Part shown: piece by piece, positions 58,944 through 64,000 of the stretch
Numbering within the stretch: position 1 is the stretch's first letter
Layout: each line of letters begins with the position of its first letter
DNA from: Microbacterium profundi
Lineage (GTDB): Bacteria; Actinomycetota; Actinomycetes; Actinomycetales; Microbacteriaceae
Reading direction: 5' to 3'
NCBI RefSeq assembly: GCF_000763375.1
Contig: NZ_JPSY01000001.1
Location: forward strand, 1,116,001-1,180,000
DNA: 64,000 nucleotides
The notes under the pieces: model-generated
What the model saw: the letters and a program-made list of their open reading frames with translations, nothing else
Databases searched by the model: none
Told to the model about the DNA's origin: nothing
Program-made: the position numbers and the translations under genes

Positions 58944-60022
58944 TCGTCGAGCAGCGGTGCTTCGAGGATCGCGAAGTAGTCGTCGATGCCCCACGGGATA
59001 GAGAGCGGCGACGGGTTGGCGGAGTTCGCCATCGGGGATGCGTCGGGGAGGATGGCGATGTTGCCGGCGGCGATCGCGGGGATCTTGCCCAGCAGCGGGT
59101 CGGCCTGCAGCACCGGGATGATCGACTCGTCGCCGTAGGTGATGAAGACGTCGACGTCGTCGAACTTCTCGACCTCTTCTGCGCTGACCATCAGGTAGAA
59201 GTCGGTGCTGTCGGCGTTGTCGGCGACGACCTGCGGCTCTGGCAGACCGAGTTCGAGCAGGAAGCCGGGACGGGTGTCGATGCGCGTGTAGTAGCCGACC
59301 TGGCTGAGGTCGTTCGGGTCGATGTAGCTGAAGAGCAGCTTCGCGTCCTTCAGCGCGGGGCGCGCGTCGAGTGCCGCCTGCGTCTGGGCATCCAGATCCT
59401 CGATCAGTGCCTGGCCCTCGTCGGCGAGTCCGATCGCCTCGGAGTTCATGGTGATCATGTCCTGCACCGAGGTGCCCCATGCGACCTCGGGGTACGCGAC
59501 GACAGGAGCGATCTTGGAGAGGGTGTCGTAGTCCTCCTGCGTGAGGCCGGAGTACGAGGCGAGGATCACGTCGGGGTTCGTGTCGGCGACGGCTTCGAAG
59601 TCGATGCCGTCGGCCTCGTCGAACAGCACCGGCACCTCACCCGCCTTCTCGGCATCCTTGTCGCCCATCAGCGACACGTCGATGCCGAGCTCGTCGAGCT
59701 TGTCCTCGACCCACGGCAGAACGCCGTTGTCGTCGTCGTCGCCCCAGGCGACCTTGCTCATGCCGACCGGCACGACACCGAGGGCAAGAGGTACCTCGTG
59801 GTTGGCCCAGTTGACGGTCGCGATGCGATCGGGCTTCTCGCTGATCGTCGTCTCACCGAACGCGTGCGTGACAGTGACCGGGAACGCGTCGGCGGATGCC
59901 GGGTTGGTGCCGATCAGGGAGTCGGAGTCCGAGCTGTCGGAGGTGGCGGGGGCCGCGCAGGCGGCGAGGCCTGCTGCCATGACCACGGCGGCGCCGAGGC
60001 CGAGAAGACGAGAGATGCGCAC
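58940..60022 (-). CDS. Iron-siderophore-binding lipoprotein
   Basis: This 360-residue family-8 (FepB/FhuD-like) binding protein has lipobox GLAAC (Cys22). The mature part begins ADAFPVTVTHAFGETTISEKPDRIATVNW and includes NPDVILASYSGLTQEDYDTLSKIAPVVAYPE, of which SYSGLTQEDYDTL is characteristic of Fe3+-siderophore binders. GTG start at 60022 with AAAGGGAAA upstream. First gene of the operon; an iron box lies 52 bp upstream of its start. Confidence 0.91.
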   Translation of the reverse strand: MRISRLLGLGAAVVMAAGLAACAAPATSDSSDSDSLIGTNPASADAFPVTVTHAFGETTISEKPDRIATVNWANHEVPLALGVVPVGMSKVAWGDDDDNGVLPWVEDKLDELGIDVSLMGDKDAEKAGEVPVLFDEADGIDFEAVADTNPDVILASYSGLTQEDYDTLSKIAPVVAYPEVAWGTSVQDMITMNSEAIGLADEGQALIEDLDAQTQAALDARPALKDAKLLFSYIDPNDLSQVGYYTRIDTRPGFLLELGLPEPQVVADNADSTDFYLMVSAEEVEKFDDVDVFITYGDESIIPVLQADPLLGKIPAIAAGNIAILPDASPMANSANPSPLSIPWGIDDYFAILEAPLLDE

Positions 60023-60073
60023 GGGTGTTTCCCTTTCGGGTGGTCGGGGGGATGACGCAAAAGCGTCGGGCTC

Positions 60074-60092
60074 TTTGGTAAGCCTGCCCTAA
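60074..60092 (-). promoter_or_regulatory. DtxR/IdeR-type iron box
   Basis: Minus strand TTAGGGCAGGCTTACCAAA matches the 19-bp iron-box consensus TTAGGTTAGGCTAACCTAA at 15 of 19 positions. Placed upstream of the siderophore-binding gene, next to a possible TAAATT -10, it should repress the operon when iron is plentiful. Confidence 0.75.
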
Positions 60093-60145
60093 TTTATCAG
60101 AAGTTAGGATCGCCTCATACGCCGAGGCGGATGACACCGCGGGGC

Positions 60146-60151
60146 TAACGT
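60146..60151 (+). promoter_or_regulatory. Leaderless-type -10 element for the FUSC gene
   Basis: TAACGT, 6 nt, ATG at 60158. Confidence 0.48.
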
Positions 60152-60157
60152 GGGTGC

Positions 60158-61192
60158 ATGGGGATGACATCGGCTGTGCGCAGCGCGAAACGCGCTCCTC
60201 TGCTGCAGGTCGTGAAGTCGGCAGTGGCCACGATCGGCGCCTGGCTCATCGCGGGATGGCTGGTGCCCGGTCCATTGCCGGTGTTCGCCGCGATCGCCGC
60301 TCTGCTCGTGGTGCTGCCGAGTGTGAACCAGTCGTTCGCCAAGGCGATCGAACGCAGCCTCGGCGTGATCGTCGGCGTCGTGATCGCCACCGGGCTGAGC
60401 CTGCTGCTCGGGCCGCAGAGCTGGGTGGTCCTGCTCGCGATCGTCGTCGCGATGCTGGTGGCATGGGTCTTCCGCGCCACCCCAGGCATGGGAAACCAGG
60501 TCGCGATCTCGGCGATGCTCGTCCTCGCGCTCGGATCGTCCAGCCCGCAGTACGCCCTGGACCGCATCATCGAGACTCTGATCGGCGTCGCGATCGGCAT
60601 CATCGTCAACGCCCTGATCGTGCCGCCGGTGCTCACCGCACCAGCGCGGCGCGACCTCGGGCTGCTCGGCGCGGAGATCGCCGCGAGTCTCGACCGGCTG
60701 GCCTCGGCGCTGCCCACTGCGCAGACGCCTGCGCAACTTCAGGGGCTGATGGTGGAAGCGCGACTGCTGCGACCGATGCGCGATGCCGCCGAAGCATCCA
60801 TCACCGCAGGTGAGGAATCGCTCACGCTCAATCCGCGCCGTGCGCAGCGCGGCGACCTCGCCGAGATGCGCGCACTTCTGGACAGGCTCTCCCCGATCGT
60901 CACGCAGGTGATCGGCATGACGCGGGCGTACTTCGACCACTACGACGACGCCCTCGCCGAGGAACCGACGGTGCATGCGATCGCCGAGCAGCTTCGCCGT
61001 GCGGGTCATGATGTGCGCCTCGCGGTGCAGGTCGCCGACGTCGCGCCTGAGCCGTCGTCAGAGACCTCGGCCATCCCGGCGCTGACCGCTCCGCTGCGGG
61101 TGAAGCCACCGGCATCCGGTCATTGGATCCTGATCGGATCGCTCATGGAAGACCTGCGCCGCATCCGCGACGAGCTCGTCGGCGAGGAGTGA
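60158..61192 (+). CDS. FUSC-family membrane protein
   Basis: The protein has 344 residues. The N-terminal half has about six helices with the FUSC/aromatic-acid-exporter pattern (PVFAAIAALLVVLPSVNQSFAKAIERSLGVIVGVVIA, in outline); the C-terminal half is soluble and helical. Members include AaeB-like efflux proteins; substrate unknown. Divergent from the siderophore operon, but its own promoter lies outside the iron box. Confidence 0.82.
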   Translation: MGMTSAVRSAKRAPLLQVVKSAVATIGAWLIAGWLVPGPLPVFAAIAALLVVLPSVNQSFAKAIERSLGVIVGVVIATGLSLLLGPQSWVVLLAIVVAMLVAWVFRATPGMGNQVAISAMLVLALGSSSPQYALDRIIETLIGVAIGIIVNALIVPPVLTAPARRDLGLLGAEIAASLDRLASALPTAQTPAQLQGLMVEARLLRPMRDAAEASITAGEESLTLNPRRAQRGDLAEMRALLDRLSPIVTQVIGMTRAYFDHYDDALAEEPTVHAIAEQLRRAGHDVRLAVQVADVAPEPSSETSAIPALTAPLRVKPPASGHWILIGSLMEDLRRIRDELVGEE

Positions 61193-61282
61193 CAGGGTGT
61201 GACTTCTCCTGCACTGTTGCGGGACAGCGGCAGTTGCGCACGGGTCGCGTGGATACGGGGTCGTGGGGTCGGCGTGGGCATT

Positions 61283-61288
61283 TAGCGT
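61283..61288 (+). promoter_or_regulatory. Leaderless-type -10 element for the gene at 61295
   Basis: TAGCGT, 6 nt, ATG at 61295. Confidence 0.48.
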
Positions 61289-61294
61289 TGCGGC

Positions 61295-62542
61295 ATGTTC
61301 TTCGATCCCGACTACGCATCCTTCGTGCACAGCCACTCCGCGTTGCGCCTCCGCGTGACCGCGCCAACCGATCCGCCCATCTCACGAACTTTCGACATCT
61401 GCCGAGGCGCCCCGCTGTCCTGGCTGGGCGAGTCGTTCCTGCTTTCGACCGGCCGGACGCGGCCAGACGGCCCCGACGAAGAGTCCGGCTGGTACGGCGA
61501 TGTCGATTCGATCATCCCCCGCGCCTCGTGGCAGTACGGAGGGATGCCACTCGAGCCGGAGGCCGGACCGACGCTGAGCATCCCGGGAATGGCTGGCGAC
61601 TGCAGGGTTGAGGTGCTCGATGATGCCACTGCCACCGTCGTCGGCGAACCGCATGTGCGGATCGTCGATGGCACGCCGGATACGCCGCGCGCAGTAGCCG
61701 CATGGGAGTTGTCGCCTGCCAGCTTCCATATCGATCATGTGCAGCACGAGTTGACACGAGAGTTCGGGCTGGTTCTCCCCGATCGCGAATCCGTCTGTTT
61801 CCACGAGATGAGCCGTGCGTTCGGTGATGCTTCTGCACTGCGGCCGTTGGCAGAAGCTCTCGCGCCGTTGCAGCGGCTGGCATTGCGTTCGCACCTGGAA
61901 GATGCCGAGCTCATGACCGCTCCACTGATCGACGCCGCGGCGGCTCGTTCTCTCACGCACGGCCTCGCCTGGCTGATCGACCGGATCGGCGCGGAAGGCA
62001 TGGAGCAGGACGAACACGGTTGGCTACCGGTCGAACTCGCTCGGGAAGCAGAACAGGCGCTGGAATGGGTGCCGGCACCCGGTGCTCCACCATCGCCCGG
62101 GCATGCGCTGCTCAGCACCGCGCGCTCGTTACGGTTCATCCGCCGCTTCAAGGGCCGCGTCATACCCGTCGCGCACACCAGAGAGCTGTCGGCCAACCCG
62201 CTCCGCGCTGTTCGCGAACTCGGCAGTGGAGCGCAGAGGAGGTCCCAGGGATACTCGTGGTCTGGCCAACCGGACCATGCGGAGACACTGGCGCTGCTCG
62301 CGGTCGCCGACGGAACGGCGACCGCATCCGTGGATCTGAACGAGCGCGTCATGAACGGGCTGGCGGCGCTGGATGAGAACCAGGAGTATCCGTACCGGCA
62401 GACGACCGATGCCGAACGTGAATCATCGGCGAAACAGGCCGTGACCTCACTCATGGAGGTGTTGGCTCCGCTCGGCGGCCACGGTGGTTACGGGCTCTTC
62501 ACTCCGGCCGTGCGCGCATTCGCGCACTCGCTGCTGCGCTGA
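61295..62542 (+). CDS. Unassigned protein, possibly related to pRiA4b ORF-3 family
   Basis: This 415-residue soluble protein has no signal peptide and no membrane segment. I do not recognise it with certainty. The N-terminal strand pattern (HSALRLRVTAPTDPPISRTF, then LSWLGESFLLSTG) and the C-terminal part (HGLAWLIDRIGAEGMEQDEHG, WLPVELAREAEQALEWV, FIRRFKGRVIPVAHTRELSANP) recall actinobacterial proteins of the plasmid pRiA4b ORF-3 type, whose C-terminal part looks winged-helix-like. Function unknown. It precedes vapBC by about 50 bp but has its own start signal. Confidence 0.6.
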   Translation: MFFDPDYASFVHSHSALRLRVTAPTDPPISRTFDICRGAPLSWLGESFLLSTGRTRPDGPDEESGWYGDVDSIIPRASWQYGGMPLEPEAGPTLSIPGMAGDCRVEVLDDATATVVGEPHVRIVDGTPDTPRAVAAWELSPASFHIDHVQHELTREFGLVLPDRESVCFHEMSRAFGDASALRPLAEALAPLQRLALRSHLEDAELMTAPLIDAAAARSLTHGLAWLIDRIGAEGMEQDEHGWLPVELAREAEQALEWVPAPGAPPSPGHALLSTARSLRFIRRFKGRVIPVAHTRELSANPLRAVRELGSGAQRRSQGYSWSGQPDHAETLALLAVADGTATASVDLNERVMNGLAALDENQEYPYRQTTDAERESSAKQAVTSLMEVLAPLGGHGGYGLFTPAVRAFAHSLLR

Positions 62543-62575
62543 ACTCTTCAGAATCCATCCCACGGAAGGAGGTTT

Positions 62576-62592
62576 GCTTGCATACTGTAAGC
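62576..62592. promoter_or_regulatory. Candidate VapBC operator
   Basis: GCTTGC ATACT GTAAGC is palindromic at 5 of 6 pairs. It touches the vapB ATG and contains CATACT 6 nt before it, so binding would shut the start region. Confidence 0.4.
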
Positions 62593-62823
62593 ATGCCCAA
62601 CGTTCTGATCCGTGATCTTCCGCCCGAGGTGCACGCCGTGCTGGCGCAACGCGCTGAGCACAACGGCCAGTCATTGCAGCAGTATCTGACGCAAGAGCTG
62701 ACTCGGCTGGCGCGCAAAAGGGACAATGCAGAGTTGACTGCCGCAATCAGCGCGCGCGGCGATCGCATTTCTCTCAGCGCAGAAGAGATTATGGAAGCCA
62801 TCCGACGTGGACGATCGGAATGA
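62593..62823 (+). CDS. vapB: VapB-type antitoxin
   Basis: This 76-residue protein opens PNVLIRDLPPEVHAVLAQRAEHNGQSLQQYL, a ribbon-helix-helix DNA-binding fold of FitA/VapB type. The C-terminal tail (AISARGDRISLSAEEIMEAIRRGR) would plug the toxin active site. ATG at 62593 gives the usual family N-terminus; a TTG at 62578 with a perfect SD (AAGGAGG, 5 nt before) would add five residues. An imperfect inverted repeat GCTTGC-N5-GTAAGC (62576-62592) before the ATG may be its operator. Confidence 0.86.
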   Translation: MPNVLIRDLPPEVHAVLAQRAEHNGQSLQQYLTQELTRLARKRDNAELTAAISARGDRISLSAEEIMEAIRRGRSE

Positions 62824-63206
62824 TGATCGTCGTCGACGCGTCCATTGTTCTGGACCATTTACTCGGCGACCTTGATGCCGCCGTGTCCACACGCATCGAC
62901 GGCGCCGACCTGGCTGCTCCCGATCTGCTCGACGTCGAGGTCGCATCAGCGCTGCGAGGACTATGGCTGGGGCACAAAGTCACCGAAGAGCGTGTGCATA
63001 CGACGATCGACGACCTCGCGCGGTTCGAAGCCGATCGGTTCGCCTCGAGCATGCTGATCCCGCGAGCTATGCAACTTCGCGAGAACCTGACGGTGTACGA
63101 CGCGACGTATGTCGCTCTCGCCGAGGTGCTCGAGTGTGCGCTCCTCACCCGCGACCGCCGCATTGCTGCAGCACCAGGTATCCGTTGCCCCGTGCAAGTG
63201 ATCTGA
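62820..63206 (+). CDS. vapC: VapC-type PIN-domain ribonuclease toxin
   Basis: This 128-residue PIN protein has the four acidic active-site residues in place: D6 (VVDASIVLD), E40 (DVEVASALR), D94 (VYDATYVALAE) and D112 (LLTRDRRIAAA). It would cut RNA when free of VapB. Its ATG overlaps the vapB stop (ATGATGA), the standard coupling of the pair; a second ATG follows directly. Confidence 0.9.
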   Translation: MMIVVDASIVLDHLLGDLDAAVSTRIDGADLAAPDLLDVEVASALRGLWLGHKVTEERVHTTIDDLARFEADRFASSMLIPRAMQLRENLTVYDATYVALAEVLECALLTRDRRIAAAPGIRCPVQVI

Positions 63207-63213
63207 CCGAGAT

Positions 63214-63219
63214 TACGCT
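63214..63219 (+). promoter_or_regulatory. Leaderless-type -10 element for the AlkD-like gene
   Basis: TACGCT, 6 nt, ATG at 63226. Confidence 0.48.
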
Positions 63220-63225
63220 GGTCCC

Positions 63226-63897
63226 ATGTCCGACACGATCACCGTCCCCGACGTCCTCACACAGCTCGCCGCTCTCGAGGATCCGAAGATGCGCGCCGCG
63301 AATGAGAAGCGCGGCGACGATCACGGCATCAACCTCTCAAAGCTGCGTGCGCTCGCCAAGAAGGTCAAGACGAACCACGCTCTGGCGAAAGAGCTCTGGG
63401 AGACCGGCGAGACCGCACCGCGTCTGCTCGCCCTGCTGATCTGCAAACCGAAGGAGTTCACGGCCGACGAGCTCGATGCAATGCTTCGTGAGACGCGGGC
63501 ACCGAAGGTCAACGACTGGTTCGTGAACTACATCGCCAAGAAGTCGCCGCTCGCCGAAGAGATGCGACAGCGGTGGTTCGACGACGCCGATCCGACGGTC
63601 GCTGCGGCGGCATGGTCACTGACCAGCGAGCGCGTGGCGAAGAACCCGGAGGGGCTCGATCTCGAGGATCTGCTGGACCGCATCGAACGCGACATGAAGG
63701 ATGCGCCGGCACGGCCGCAGTGGTCGATGAACGAGACGCTCGCGCAGATCGGCATCTACCACCCGCACCTGCGCGCCCGCGCTCTGGAGATCGGCGAACG
63801 GCTGCAGGTGCTGGCCGACTACCCCACCGCCCCGGGCTGCACTTCTCCCTTCGCTCCCATCTGGATCGGTGAGATCGTCCAGCGCCGCGAGGGCTGA
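63226..63897 (+). CDS. DNA alkylation repair (AlkD-like HEAT-repeat) protein
   Basis: This 223-residue all-helical protein of the DNA-alkylation-repair family has HEAT-like repeats (HALAKELWETGETAPRLLALLI; VNDWFVNYIAKKSPLAEEMRQRW). The variant here (GINLSKLRALAKKVKTNH; MNETLAQIGIYHP) belongs to the shorter group, some of which are glycosylases and others of unknown activity. Cytoplasmic, single gene. Confidence 0.8.
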   Translation: MSDTITVPDVLTQLAALEDPKMRAANEKRGDDHGINLSKLRALAKKVKTNHALAKELWETGETAPRLLALLICKPKEFTADELDAMLRETRAPKVNDWFVNYIAKKSPLAEEMRQRWFDDADPTVAAAAWSLTSERVAKNPEGLDLEDLLDRIERDMKDAPARPQWSMNETLAQIGIYHPHLRARALEIGERLQVLADYPTAPGCTSPFAPIWIGEIVQRREG

Positions 63898-63900
63898 CCC

Positions 63901-63906
63901 TAGGCT
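63901..63906 (+). promoter_or_regulatory. Leaderless-type -10 element for deoD
   Basis: TAGGCT, 6 nt, ATG at 63913. Confidence 0.48.
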
Positions 63907-63912
63907 GAGTTC

Positions 63913-64000
63913 ATGAGCACGCACATCGCCGCCGAGCCCGGTCAGATCGCCCCCATCGTCCTGTTCCCGGGTGACCCGTTGCGGGCGAAGTGGATAGCCG
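63913..64000 (+). CDS. deoD: Purine-nucleoside phosphorylase DeoD, N-terminus (cut by window end)
   Basis: The 29 visible residues, [14 protein letters not shown] then [14 protein letters not shown], match the start of hexameric purine-nucleoside phosphorylases; the [11 protein letters not shown] stretch holds the phosphate-binding Gly and Arg. The enzyme splits purine nucleosides with phosphate for salvage. The rest lies beyond the window. Confidence 0.88.
   Translation, partial: MSTHIAAEPGQIAPIVLFPGDPLRAKWIA

Overview
This 64 kb window comes from a high-GC Gram-positive actinobacterium, most likely a member of the Microbacteriaceae close to Microbacterium. The evidence is the strong G/C third-position bias, frequent GTG starts, many apparently leaderless genes (TANNNT about 6 nt before the start codon), lipoprotein-anchored sugar-binding proteins with LacI-family regulators, a CebR-type operator, and a DUF222/HNH (13E12-type) protein. 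It reads as ordinary chromosome rich in plant-polysaccharide uptake genes. I see no rRNA, tRNA, CRISPR array, prophage or intact insertion sequence.

Layout. 0-4.6 kb: the end of a sensor histidine kinase, then a minus-strand set of a ferric-reductase-like membrane flavoprotein, an FMN-binding-domain protein and ApbE (an extracytoplasmic flavin electron-transfer unit), then a VIT1/CCC1-like and a DUF1003 membrane protein. 5-10.9 kb: a cellobiose-type locus (cebE-cebF-cebG-bglC, with cebR) behind a promoter carrying two perfect CebR-type operators. 10.9-15.9 kb: apt, a MerR-like regulator, purS-purQ, a HAD phosphatase, a DUF1761 protein and a 2-hydroxyacid dehydrogenase. 16-18.7 kb: a GH13 alpha-glucosidase with its own LacI regulator and operator. 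18.8-23.3 kb: nhaA, a SulP transporter, a LuxR fragment and a DUF4143-type ATPase with two operator-like repeats. 23.4-33.4 kb: a GH3 beta-glucosidase translationally coupled to a complete oligopeptide-type ABC transporter, with a divergent TetR regulator and an M20 amidohydrolase.

33.5-43.5 kb: a small alarmone synthetase divergent from a KimA-like APC permease; a DUF222/HNH protein; the truncated end of kdpC followed by intact kdpD and kdpE, with kdpA and kdpB absent; a LuxR remnant; and putP. 43.6-53.3 kb: a galactan locus (GH42, binding protein, two permeases, GH53) opposite a LacI regulator, with three matching operators between them. 53.3-60.1 kb: a DUF998-like membrane protein, a 94-bp tandem repeat array, and a siderophore uptake operon behind a DtxR/IdeR-type iron box. 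60.1-64 kb: a FUSC protein, an unassigned protein, a vapBC pair, an AlkD-like protein and the start of deoD.

The carbohydrate loci share one plan: a lipoprotein binding protein and permeases import oligosaccharides, cytoplasmic GH1, GH3, GH13 or GH42 enzymes split them, and (for galactan) a secreted GH53 endo-enzyme makes the oligomers. Each LacI-family regulator sits beside a distinct palindrome. The strongest unexplained structure is a family of inverted-repeat elements that fills three convergent gene-end gaps (13.4, 33.4 and 41.9 kb). A second family of repeats built on GTTGAGCGA-like sequence occurs at 29.5 and 54.5-55.0 kb.
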